Shown: positions 8,818 to 16,786, counted from the first letter of the stretch. The stretch is 35,449 nt of DNA from Bacillota bacterium (GCA_023395515.1 JAEWZB010000039.1:1-35449); one strand, 5' to 3'. Translations and numbers: made by a program. The notes: a model not told the origin generated them from the sequence alone.

Positions 8818-8952
8818 TATCCGATGACTAACCTGCCCTAAGAGCCCCGCCTTGATAAACGGCGGGTGTCCAAGGGCAGCTAAGTCCCTGGATCCGTGCG
8901 ACTAAGATTCAGATGGAGTTTTGACTCCACCTGAATCAAGTCTTACTTTATT
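8818..8952 (-). repeat. 135-nt structured repeat, copy 1
   Basis: This stretch aligns without gaps to 15698-15832, with about 15 differences, 13 of them in one central hairpin. Read on the minus strand it has a 14-bp hairpin (GATTCAGGTGGAGT paired to ACTCCATCTGAATC). A second domain follows: an outer CTGCCCT/AGGGCAG stem (8873-8879 with 8833-8839) enclosing CCCGCC/GGCGGG (8861-8866 with 8846-8851). Sequence identity stops abruptly at both ends. It begins in the thiolase stop region and its AATAAAG end supplies the TAA. It could be a non-autonomous mobile element, or a remnant guide-type RNA like the right end of an IS200/IS605 element; no transposase gene is present. Confidence 0.85.
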
Positions 8953-10168
8953 CTTCAACCTTAATGATTGCCGCATCTCCTTGAGTCAGTCCACCGCATA
9001 TACCCATAACTCCAATTCCGCCGCCCCGGCGTTTTAGTTCGTGGATCATGGTTAGTACGATTCTGGCTCCACTGGCACAGTTAGCATGGCCGGTAGCTAT
9101 GGCACTGCCGTTGACATTTAGTTTACCTTTTATTTCCTGGTATTTTTCTTCGTTGCCATCTGCCAGTATTTTGGAACTTACTAATGGCACGCAAGCAAAG
9201 GCTTCGTTTATTTCTACTATATCCATGTCATCTATGGTCAGACCGGTTTTGGCAAAGGCTTGTTTTATGGCTACGGCCGGTGCTATCGGAAGTTTTCTGG
9301 GATCTGCTCCGGTAGTTATCATGGTTACTATGGTTGCCATAGGTTTAATGCCTAGTTGTTCTGCTTTTTCCCGGGTAGTTACGATCAGGGCTATGGAACC
9401 ATCGTTTAGTCCGGGAGCATTTCCAGCCGTTATTCCGCCTACGTTGTCAAATATGGTCGGCAGTTTAGCCAGTTTTTCTATACTGCTGTCGGCCCGGTAT
9501 TGTTCGTCTATATCTAGTACTTTTACAGTTCCGCCTTTTTGCGGGAATTCTAAAGGCATTATTTCTTCTTTGTATTTGCCGGCATTCCAAGCTTCTCCGT
9601 ATTTTTTATGGCTGTTTAGGGCCCACTCGTCTTGTTCTTCCCGGCTTATTCCGTATTCTACTGCTACGGTTCCGGAGTCTACTGATACGGGGGCATAGTC
9701 TTTGTAGCCTAAGGGTGATAAAGGATCTTCCATAGTTATTTCGCCGATTTTTTTGCCGCTGAATCTTAGGTTTCTTAGCATAAAGGGTACGGAGGAGAAA
9801 TGGGTTGCTCCACCGGCTAGTACTATTTCGGCATCTCCAGCTTTGATGGCCCGCATTGCGTAAAATAGGGCTGAGGTTCCGGATACGCAAGCTTTGTCAA
9901 AGGTACAGCAAGGGGTTTCGGGAGGCATTCCTGCTTTTAGCAGGCTTTGTCTGCCTACTACCGGGGTGAATACGTCTTTGGTATTGGAGGTATCTCCACA
10001 GCCCCACCATACTTCATCTATTTGTTCGGGTTTTAGGTTGGCCCGGTTTAAGGCTTCTTTCATGGTTATGGCACCTAAGTCCACTACGTCCATATCTTTC
10101 ATGGTGCCGCCAAATCTTCCAAAGGGGGTTCTTACTCCGCTTATGATTACTATGTCATCTTTTTTCAT
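8948..10168 (-). CDS. thiolase family protein (acetyl-CoA C-acyltransferase)
   Basis: A 406-aa thiolase. The nucleophile is Cys94 in DKACVSG, NEAF is at 321-324, the general-base histidine is His361 and the second cysteine is Cys391 (GICGGLTQG). Thiolases cleave or form 3-ketoacyl-CoA. The usual GHPxGASG loop reads GHANCASG here, an unusual change right at the active site. It shares an operon with the hydroxyacyl-CoA dehydrogenase (30 nt upstream) and has an AAGGAGG site. Codon use is distinct from most neighbours, with a strong preference for C-ending AAC, GAC, TAC and ACC, which suggests high expression or a different origin. The stop codon lies inside the 135-nt repeat. Confidence 0.93.
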   Translation of the reverse strand: MKKDDIVIISGVRTPFGRFGGTMKDMDVVDLGAITMKEALNRANLKPEQIDEVWWGCGDTSNTKDVFTPVVGRQSLLKAGMPPETPCCTFDKACVSGTSALFYAMRAIKAGDAEIVLAGGATHFSSVPFMLRNLRFSGKKIGEITMEDPLSPLGYKDYAPVSVDSGTVAVEYGISREEQDEWALNSHKKYGEAWNAGKYKEEIMPLEFPQKGGTVKVLDIDEQYRADSSIEKLAKLPTIFDNVGGITAGNAPGLNDGSIALIVTTREKAEQLGIKPMATIVTMITTGADPRKLPIAPAVAIKQAFAKTGLTIDDMDIVEINEAFACVPLVSSKILADGNEEKYQEIKGKLNVNGSAIATGHANCASGARIVLTMIHELKRRGGGIGVMGICGGLTQGDAAIIKVEE

Positions 10169-10198
10169 GGTTTGTTTCCTCCTTGTTTTATGGTTTGG

Positions 10199-11053
10199 TT
10201 AGTCTTTGTAGGTGTAGTATCCTTTGCCGCTCTTTCTGCCCAGTTCGCCTGCTCTTACCATTTGTTTGAGCAAGGGGGAGGCTTTGTAGTTAGGGCCCAG
10301 GTCGGCTTCTAAGGTTCCCAGTCCGGCTACTACTATGTCTATTCCTACCATGTCGTTTAGGGCGCACGGACCTATAGGCCAGTTGCAGCACAGTTTCATG
10401 GCTTTGTCTATGTCTTCAGGGTTGTTGCCATCCATTACTAGGCGGGAAGCTTCGTTTTGGACCACGTTGAGGATGCGGCTTACGATGAATCCGGCATAGT
10501 CTACGGCTTGGCAAGCTTCTCTGCCGATTTTTTCTATATATTGAACGGTAGCTTCCATAACGGCGTCGGAGGTTTGACGCGCTCTTATTACTTCTACTCC
10601 TTTCATTACCGGAACCGGGTTCATGAAGTGGATTCCGCATACTTGTTCCGGTCTATTGGTAGCTGCTGCCAATACGGTTATGGGCAAGGTTGAGGTATTG
10701 GAACCGAATATGGCTTCGGGTTTGCAATATTGGTCTAGTTTTTTGTAGGTATCTAGTTTTAGTTCGAGTATTTCCGGTATTGCTTCTATAATTAAATCAG
10801 CATCTTTTACCGCCTCTTGTAAATCGGTTGTAGTGGTAATTCTGGCTAGCAGCTCATCTGCTTCGGTTTGGCTCATTTTTTCTCTGCTAACTAGTTTGGC
10901 CAGGCTTTTTTGAATGGTGTTCATGCCTTTTTGTAAAGCTGCTTCGGTTATGTCTTGCATCACTACTTGGTAGCCGGCTTGGGCTGTAACTTGTGCTATT
11001 CCGTTGCCCATGGCTCCTGCACCTAGTACGGCAATGGTTTGTATGTTGTACAT
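10199..11053 (-). CDS. 3-hydroxyacyl-CoA (3-hydroxybutyryl-CoA) dehydrogenase
   Basis: A 284-aa single-domain dehydrogenase of the clostridial Hbd size. The NAD-binding GAGAMGNG lies near 11-18, the SNTS motif at 118-121 and the catalytic His142 in GIHFMNP; the C-terminal domain ends GRKSGKGYYTY. It interconverts 3-hydroxyacyl-CoA and 3-ketoacyl-CoA with NAD(P). In the C-terminal domain the segment reads NWPIGPCALNDMVGID, where most relatives have NHPMGPL, a mild deviation. It lies between crotonase and thiolase, completing three consecutive beta-oxidation or butyrate-synthesis steps. Codon use matches the thiolase (C-ending). An AGGAGGT site precedes the ATG. Confidence 0.94.
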   Translation of the reverse strand: MYNIQTIAVLGAGAMGNGIAQVTAQAGYQVVMQDITEAALQKGMNTIQKSLAKLVSREKMSQTEADELLARITTTTDLQEAVKDADLIIEAIPEILELKLDTYKKLDQYCKPEAIFGSNTSTLPITVLAAATNRPEQVCGIHFMNPVPVMKGVEVIRARQTSDAVMEATVQYIEKIGREACQAVDYAGFIVSRILNVVQNEASRLVMDGNNPEDIDKAMKLCCNWPIGPCALNDMVGIDIVVAGLGTLEADLGPNYKASPLLKQMVRAGELGRKSGKGYYTYKD

Positions 11054-11075
11054 TTTTTTACCTCCTGTTTTTGTT

Positions 11076-11861
11076 TTATTTATCTTTAAAATGTGGTTTC
11101 CGTTTTTCTAAAAATGCTTGTATACCTTCGTGATGATCCTCAGTAGCAAAACTAGCTGCCCATAATTCTGTTTCTAATTGGAGTCCCGAGGTTAAATCCA
11201 ATTCAATGCCCTTGTCGATAGCTACTTTAGCAAACTCCAGTATAACTTGAGATTTGTTAGCAAAAGATTCGGCCATAGCTATAGCAGTTGGCATTAATTC
11301 ATCAGCCGGAACTATTTTATTAACTAAGCCGATGCGGTAAGCTTCATTAGCATCAATAACTTTGCCGCTAAAAACTAATTCCTTAGCCACACCAACTCCT
11401 ACTAATCTGGCTAAACGTTGAGTGCCGCCACCGCCAGGTATAAATCCTAAACCAATTTCAGGCTGTCCAAATCTAGCTTTATCAGAAGCTATTCTTATAT
11501 CACAGCACATAGCTACTTCCAGACCGCCCCCCAGAGTAAAACCATTCAAAACGGCTATAGTTGGTTTCGTGAGGTTAGCAATTACTTGTTGGGCAGCATT
11601 ATTTCTTTTGGATACTTCCCTAGCTTCAATAAAGCTGCAGTCGGCAAATTCTTTAACATCAGAACCAGCTGCAAATGCTCTGTCACCCTTGCCAGTTAAA
11701 ATAATCACCCGAGCTTCATCAATTGTTCCCAGTTCGGTAAAAATATCTTTTAGTTCGGTGAAAACTGTACCGTTTAGTGCATTTAAAACTTCAGGCCGAT
11801 TTATAACTACATGGGCTACCCCATTTTCACAGTGATACTCCAGGGTCTTATAATTTTTCAA
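11076..11861 (-). CDS. enoyl-CoA hydratase/isomerase (crotonase family)
   Basis: A crotonase of about 261 aa if it starts at the TTG at 11859-11861. This start is chosen because the strong AGGAGG lies nine bases upstream and would otherwise be translated as three arginines in a 274-aa form. Both catalytic glutamates are present: Glu115 in LGGGLEVA and Glu135 in QPEIGLGFIPGGGG, which fits true hydratase activity (2-enoyl-CoA to 3-hydroxyacyl-CoA). The AAGSDVKEF segment forms part of the oxyanion and CoA site. It is the first enzyme gene after the regulator and a terminator, so a promoter probably lies in 11862-12020. Confidence 0.93.
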   Translation of the reverse strand: MKNYKTLEYHCENGVAHVVINRPEVLNALNGTVFTELKDIFTELGTIDEARVIILTGKGDRAFAAGSDVKEFADCSFIEAREVSKRNNAAQQVIANLTKPTIAVLNGFTLGGGLEVAMCCDIRIASDKARFGQPEIGLGFIPGGGGTQRLARLVGVGVAKELVFSGKVIDANEAYRIGLVNKIVPADELMPTAIAMAESFANKSQVILEFAKVAIDKGIELDLTSGLQLETELWAASFATEDHHEGIQAFLEKRKPHFKDK

Positions 11862-12020
11862 CCACAATCTCCTCCTTTCACTGTGTTTTAACATGTTCAT
11901 AACATTCTCTTAATACTAGGGTAGCTCTTTAAACCTGTCATATCTAGACAACCTGTTTCCAAGTGTTCCTTAAGTTGAAAAAGGTTGAATAATTAGAAAC
12001 ATTTTGAGTATTTAAATGCA

Positions 12021-12075
12021 AAAAAGAGAAAATTTCACAAAGTTGAAACTTTGCAAAATTTTTCTCTTCTTCTTT
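12021..12075 (-). terminator. intrinsic terminator after the XRE-cupin gene
   Basis: A long A/T-rich inverted repeat: AGAGAAAATTT near 12025-12035 pairs with AAAATTTTTCTCT near 12056-12068, and an inner CAAAGTT/AACTTTG stem sits between. On the minus strand it ends in a T-run, placing it 20 nt after the regulator stop. It separates the regulator transcript from the enoyl-CoA hydratase operon. Confidence 0.75.
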
Positions 12076-12094
12076 TTAGGTTTATAAAACCGTG

Positions 12095-12652
12095 TTATTT
12101 AACCAATATCATTAATAATTGGACATCTTCGCCAAGTCCGGCGGGCATAAGCCTATGGTCCAGACTGGAATCAAAATTAGCTGTATCTCCAGGTTTTAAA
12201 ATATAATCTTCATCACGAAATTCAAGTTTTAGCCTGCCACTTATTACATATATAAACTCTGCACCTTCGTGAGATACAAACCGGGAAGCTTTACAAGCTT
12301 CATCAGTTATAGCCACTAAAAATGCATCTAAATTCACCTGCTTAGAGCCGGCTAAACCAAAATAATTAAAACCTAATTTGCCATTCATACCCGTAACCCA
12401 ATGTCTTCTATCCGATTCCCGGACAATCATAGCTTGACTTTTATCAGGATTTTCCTCTAGAATCTCTGAAACTCTAACTTCCAGAGCATTAGCAATATCC
12501 ATTAATAAATCCAAATGTATGGAAGCTTTATTAGATTCAACTTTACTAATAAGACTTTTACTAACATTACATTTTTCCGCCAACTCAGTTTGAGTCAGAC
12601 CTTTTTCTATTCTTAAGGTTCTAATCTTTTGCACTATAGTCGCCTTACGCAT
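12095..12652 (-). CDS. XRE-family transcriptional regulator with C-terminal cupin domain
   Basis: About 185 aa from the ATG at 12650-12652, which has AAGGAG at proper spacing; a longer reading adds 15 residues containing that ribosome site. Residues about 6-62 form a Cro/CI helix-turn-helix (KGLTQTELAEKCNVSKSLIS), and the C-terminal half is a cupin_2 barrel (SHEGAEFIYVISG, LKPGDTANF) that probably senses a small ligand. Such regulators often control the neighbouring catabolic genes. It sits directly before the enoyl-CoA hydratase operon and after the sugar-acid module. The 9-mer AAGGTTGAA occurs both upstream of this gene (12709-12717) and upstream of the hydratase (11981-11989), a possible but weak shared site. 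Confidence 0.9.
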   Translation of the reverse strand: MRKATIVQKIRTLRIEKGLTQTELAEKCNVSKSLISKVESNKASIHLDLLMDIANALEVRVSEILEENPDKSQAMIVRESDRRHWVTGMNGKLGFNYFGLAGSKQVNLDAFLVAITDEACKASRFVSHEGAEFIYVISGRLKLEFRDEDYILKPGDTANFDSSLDHRLMPAGLGEDVQLLMILVK

Positions 12653-12854
12653 ACATATCCTCTCCTTATAAAAATATGTATTAACAAACTTAAACATAAA
12701 CAGCTTATAAGGTTGAACAGGATGGTAGTCGGGAAACCTTTTTTATAATTAATCGAATTTTTCTAAGATATAGTTTAACAAATATAATTCATCACATCTA
12801 ATTGTGAATATTTATCGCTGACATTACTTATATTTATCTCTTTTATTGCAATAA

Positions 12855-14093
12855 TTAATATCTCTCTCTTAATCTAACCGCCAAGATATAAGTAGTAATA
12901 CTACCTATTATCCCCAATACGGCTAAATAAATTAGTCCCGCATTATAAGTATTGGTTATCTGAATTAGAACTCCGATAATTAAGGGAGCTAATCCTGAAA
13001 AAAAGTTTCCAAATCCATTCATTATTCCTGAACCTGTTGCAACCAGAGTAACTGGTAACATAGTTTGCAAAACTGACCATATAGGAGCAAAATACAGTTG
13101 GTTAAATCCTAAACCTGCTGCTACCAGCAGAGCACAAGAGATATTGGACTTAGTATAAACAGCCATTATTATACATATGGCAGCTCCCAGGAAACCGAAT
13201 ACTCCAAACCAGGCCTGATTTTTAACTTTATCTCCTACAAAACCACCTATGAGCATAGCTAGTCCAGCCGTTAAGTAAGGCAATGTAGCTACAAATCCCA
13301 TGGAAGCCCAAGTAAAGTTACGCACCACTACCAGGTATTGGGGCAGCCACGTTACCAAGCCCCACCATAAAGATAAAAGTGCCACATAGGAAACAATCAA
13401 TAACCATATATTAGTAGAACTTAGCAGATTTTTAATATCGGCTAAGTTTGCTTTTGGCGATACGGGAGTTGACTTCTTAGCAGCCTTATTAAAAATTCCT
13501 ATATGGTTAGGACTATCACTGAAAGGCCCTTTTAAAACCGGGACAATTAATACCACTAAACTTATAATACCGGTAATAAAAAATACATAATGCCACGACC
13601 AAACCGCAATTACCCAAGTAAAAAGCGGTACTGCAATAATAGGCCCTGCACATCCGGCTACCGCCCAAATACTATTGGCTTTGCCTCTTTCATGAGGTAA
13701 AAACCAATTAGATATTAATTTGCTCTGGGCCGGGAAATATAAACCTTGGCCTAGGCCGATTAGTATTCTGATCCAAAATATAGCTGCCAAACTTGCAGCA
13801 AACCCGCCTAAGAATACTGTCACTGCGGCTATTACGCTAGCTGCTACCATTACTTTACTAGGACCTATCCTATCACTTAAAGGTGCAGATAAAATATTAA
13901 TGAAAGAATAAGCTAGTAGGAACAGGGTCATTAATAGACCCTGTCCGGCTGTATCATTTATTAGTCCCATATCGGCCAGAAATTTAGGATCAACAATAAG
14001 CACGCTTACATTAATCCTTTGAAAATATAGGGCTAACCAGAAGAAAAAAATTATAGTTAAAACTTCATATTTGCGGGGTAAATTACTGCGCAT
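12855..14093 (-). CDS. MFS transporter, anion:cation symporter (ACS) type
   Basis: 412 aa with about 12 membrane helices and the MFS motif DRIGPSK at 74-80 between helices 2 and 3. The pattern FQRINVSVLIV in helix 1 and GLGQGLYFPAQSKLISNWF in helices 4-5 resembles the ACS family that carries hexuronates, glucarate, galactonate and other organic anions. It lies about 50 nt after the UxaA-family gene on the same strand, so it probably imports a sugar acid for that enzyme. The ribosome site is weak (GGGAT). Specific ligand unknown. Confidence 0.88.
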   Translation of the reverse strand: MRSNLPRKYEVLTIIFFFWLALYFQRINVSVLIVDPKFLADMGLINDTAGQGLLMTLFLLAYSFINILSAPLSDRIGPSKVMVAASVIAAVTVFLGGFAASLAAIFWIRILIGLGQGLYFPAQSKLISNWFLPHERGKANSIWAVAGCAGPIIAVPLFTWVIAVWSWHYVFFITGIISLVVLIVPVLKGPFSDSPNHIGIFNKAAKKSTPVSPKANLADIKNLLSSTNIWLLIVSYVALLSLWWGLVTWLPQYLVVVRNFTWASMGFVATLPYLTAGLAMLIGGFVGDKVKNQAWFGVFGFLGAAICIIMAVYTKSNISCALLVAAGLGFNQLYFAPIWSVLQTMLPVTLVATGSGIMNGFGNFFSGLAPLIIGVLIQITNTYNAGLIYLAVLGIIGSITTYILAVRLRERY

Positions 14094-14142
14094 CTTATTA
14101 TCCCAGCCTATCTTATAATTCTAAAACCAGGTTGATCACTGA

Positions 14143-15642
14143 TTAAGTGGTTACCCCATCTCTAAGCATACCTATTTGTCTATATCCTTTAGCCTCAGCT
14201 TTAGACATAATTTCCCCACTGGCAACTTTAAGAATCATAGCCAACAATTCTTCCGCCGCCTCTTCAAAACTTTTTACTCCGTCTAAAATATCCCCGGCAT
14301 TATAGTCAATCCAATCCTTTTTACGATTACTCATATTGGAGTTGGAGCCTAATCTAACCAGAGGTGTGGTAAACCCAGTAGGAGTTCCCCGGCCGGTAGT
14401 AAACACAGTTAATACACATCCGGCTGCTTCCTGATTAGTTATTCCTACTAAATCATTACCCGGACCGCTAATAAGGTTAAAACCTTTAGTCTTCACTTTA
14501 TCACCATATTCTAATACATCTGTGACTATAGATTTACCACCTTTTTGAATACAACCTAATGATTTTTCCTCCAAAGTGGAAATGCCGCCTTCTTTATTAC
14601 CTTGAGTAGGATTTTCATAAATTTTTTGGCCATATTTCTTAAAATAATTTTTATAATCATTAATTAGTTTTACGATACCATTAAATACTTCTTCATTTTC
14701 GGCCTTATTCATTAAAATGTGTTCAGCACCAAACATTTCCGGCACTTCAGTCATAACTACGGTACCGCCATAACTAGTTATTTTGTCAGTTACCCTTCCC
14801 AGTAAAGCATTGGCACTGATTCCGGAAAAAGCATCTGACCCTCCGCAGTTTACGGCCATAACTAAATCAGAAAGAGGTAATTCTTCCCGGTTAAAGCCGG
14901 CAGCAAAGTTGTAAAGTTCTGCAATGTAGTCAAGTCCTACTTCAATTTCATCTTCCACTTCTTGACAGTTAATCATTTTAACCCTATTAATATCAACACT
15001 GCCTAAATAAGGCTTCATACTTTCAAAATTGTTAACTTCACAACCTAAACTGACTAAAAGAACGGCACCGGCATTAGGATGTTGAATAAGATTAGCAATA
15101 ATTTTTTGCGTATATTCTAAATCGGTTCCCACCTGGCTGCAGCCATTAGCATGGGTTAGAGCATAAAAACCGTCAAAATTAGCGGATTTAGCATATTTCT
15201 GGTTAGCAACTTCAGCAATTCTTTGGGCAGGTCCGTTAGCACAGAAAACGGTAGGTATAACCCAAATCTCATTTCTAATGCCAACTTGTCCGTCTTTTCT
15301 GCGGTAACCTTTAAAAGTAGGCATATTTTCAGGAGCATTGACTACCGTATCAAATACCGGATTATACTCATATTCCACGATGTCACTTAAATTAGTGGCA
15401 ATATTGTGGACATGGGCCCAACTGCCTGGTTTAATTTCTTCTACAGTATGGCCGATAGGATTACCATAGCGCATTACATTTTCACCCTTGGCAATATTGG
15501 CAGTAGCAATTTTATGCCCTACCGGAATATCATCTAAAACTTCAATTTGCCGACCTTGGTCAGTAATAATAGTACCTTTTTTAATTGCTTCTGCTGCAAT
15601 TACCACATTGTCACCATCATTAATACGAAGTACTTTAGCCAT
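14143..15642 (-). CDS. UxaA-family altronate/galactarate-type dehydratase
   Basis: A 499-aa fused form. The N-terminal SAF-like domain (about 1-75, IGHTVEEIKPG) is joined to the UxaA catalytic body that starts at GYRRKDGQVGIRN (112-124). Conserved cysteines appear in THANGCSQ (168), LGCE (201) and VNCGGSD (266). The family eliminates water from altronate, galactarate and related sugar acids, usually with iron or another divalent metal, giving 2-keto-3-deoxy acids. A GGAGGG site precedes the ATG. It lies between a hydroxyacid dehydrogenase and an ACS transporter, which supports sugar-acid catabolism. Altronate, galactarate or an unknown acid are all possible. Confidence 0.9.
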   Translation of the reverse strand: MAKVLRINDGDNVVIAAEAIKKGTIITDQGRQIEVLDDIPVGHKIATANIAKGENVMRYGNPIGHTVEEIKPGSWAHVHNIATNLSDIVEYEYNPVFDTVVNAPENMPTFKGYRRKDGQVGIRNEIWVIPTVFCANGPAQRIAEVANQKYAKSANFDGFYALTHANGCSQVGTDLEYTQKIIANLIQHPNAGAVLLVSLGCEVNNFESMKPYLGSVDINRVKMINCQEVEDEIEVGLDYIAELYNFAAGFNREELPLSDLVMAVNCGGSDAFSGISANALLGRVTDKITSYGGTVVMTEVPEMFGAEHILMNKAENEEVFNGIVKLINDYKNYFKKYGQKIYENPTQGNKEGGISTLEEKSLGCIQKGGKSIVTDVLEYGDKVKTKGFNLISGPGNDLVGITNQEAAGCVLTVFTTGRGTPTGFTTPLVRLGSNSNMSNRKKDWIDYNAGDILDGVKSFEEAAEELLAMILKVASGEIMSKAEAKGYRQIGMLRDGVTT

Positions 15643-15697
15643 TATTTTGTTGCCCTCCTACATCTATAAATTTATCTGTCTCTCATCTGAACGTTTC

Positions 15698-15832
15698 TAT
15701 CCGATGACTAACCTGCCCTAAGCCCCTTGCCCCTATGGGCGGCAAGTGCCCAAGGGCAGCTAAGTCCCTGGATCTGTGCGACTAAGATTCAGATGGAGTT
15801 TTAACTCCACCTGAATCAAGTCTTACTTTATT
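15698..15832 (-). repeat. 135-nt structured repeat, copy 2
   Basis: Second copy of the element at 8818-8952, same length and orientation. The outer sequence is nearly identical. The central stem is CTTGCC/GGCAAG (15741-15746 with 15726-15731) instead of CCCGCC/GGCGGG, so two base pairs changed on both sides while pairing and the 9-nt loop size were kept. The first part of this copy, read on the minus strand, is translated as the last 16 residues of the upstream dehydrogenase. Beyond its 3' end (minus strand, ...CATCGGATA) the flanking sequence is unrelated to copy 1. Confidence 0.85.
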
Positions 15833-16786
15833 AACTAAATTTAAAGGGGATTGTCCAGATAAAACTCGAGCTACTTCTTGAGCTGCCTGCATCTGTAAAC
15901 TTTCCCCCGCTTCCTCGGTATACCAAGCGGCATGAGGGGTAATTATTATATTTTCCAGAGTCTTTAAGGGGTTCCCCTGGTTAATTGGTTCTACTGCAGT
16001 TACATCTAGGGCGGCGCCAGCAATATAACCATTTTTCAGAGCGGTGCATAAATCATTTTCTTCTATAACTGCACCACGGGCTGTATTAACTAAAATACAA
16101 TTAGATTTCATCTTTTTAAAAACATCTAAGTTGAACATTTGATAAGTTTCAGGAGTGACCGGCGCATGAATCGAAATAAAATCTGCAGTTTTAATTAAGG
16201 TATTAAAATCAACTAACTCCGCCCCATATTCCCGGGCAGCAGCTTCATCAATAAACGGGTCATAAACTATAATCTCTAAACCAAAGGCTTTAGCTTTATT
16301 AGCAACTAATTTAGCTATATTGCCGAAAGCTACTAAGCCCAGAGTTTTACCCCGCAGCCTATATAAAGGTTTAGCTTGTTTATAATCCCATTCTCCACCT
16401 ACAACTTTTTGATGCAAAAACACCACTTTACGGGCGGCTGCCAGCAATAAAGCCATCGCATGATCAGCTACATCTTCCAGACCATAATCAGGAACATTAG
16501 CTACAGCGATCCCATGTTCGGTAGCTGCCTGTACATCAATACTATCTACCCCAACTCCATAGCGCACTATAATTTTACATTGGGCCAGTTTTTCTATTAC
16601 TTTACGGCTAATATGAGCATACTGGACTAATAAGGCATCAGCATCACTACACATTTCAATTAATTGTGATTCACTTTTAAGTTGAGCCGGAACTAAAATA
16701 CCTCCTACAGCATTTACTTCCCGTTCTTCCCAGTGTAGTGATTGATATTCATAGTCGGTTACCACTACCTTGAATTTTTTAGTCAT
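15782..16786 (-). CDS. D-isomer-specific 2-hydroxyacid dehydrogenase
   Basis: 334 aa. The family features are present: YGVGVD (76-81), NVPDYG, catalytic Arg237 (TARG), Glu266 and His285 (PHAAW), which resemble the CtBP-like branch. The enzymes reduce 2-ketoacids to D-2-hydroxyacids with NAD(P)H, or the reverse. The cofactor loop reads GLVAFGNIAK (150-159), with alanines where GxGxxG is normally found; this may change cofactor fit or activity. Residues 319-334 are encoded by the 135-nt repeat, so the original C-terminus was replaced or extended. The family core ends near residue 318. It is the first gene of the sugar-acid module, with UxaA and the MFS transporter following. Confidence 0.88.
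   Translation of the reverse strand: MTKKFKVVVTDYEYQSLHWEEREVNAVGGILVPAQLKSESQLIEMCSDADALLVQYAHISRKVIEKLAQCKIIVRYGVGVDSIDVQAATEHGIAVANVPDYGLEDVADHAMALLLAAARKVVFLHQKVVGGEWDYKQAKPLYRLRGKTLGLVAFGNIAKLVANKAKAFGLEIIVYDPFIDEAAAREYGAELVDFNTLIKTADFISIHAPVTPETYQMFNLDVFKKMKSNCILVNTARGAVIEENDLCTALKNGYIAGAALDVTAVEPINQGNPLKTLENIIITPHAAWYTEEAGESLQMQAAQEVARVLSGQSPLNLVNKVRLDSGGVKTPSES

Noticed and set aside
8818..8952. T-box, SAM or other classical riboswitch in the structured repeat
   Set aside because: No T-box TGGNACCGCG motif or other known riboswitch core was seen, and the second copy sits at the end of a gene rather than in a typical leader.
9048..9698. Plus-strand reading frame of 216 codons opposite the thiolase
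   Set aside because: An antisense shadow caused by the C-ending codon bias of the thiolase gene; no recognisable domain and no ribosome site.
9606..9890. Minus-strand reading frame of 94 codons within the thiolase gene
   Set aside because: It lies wholly inside the thiolase in another frame, is arginine-rich and low in complexity, and has no ribosome site; the thiolase frame has the full family motif set.
11941..11960. Possible sigma-54 promoter (TTGGAAACAGGTTGTC on the minus strand) before the enoyl-CoA hydratase
   Set aside because: The essential GC of the -12 element is missing and no sigma-54 activator gene is in the window.
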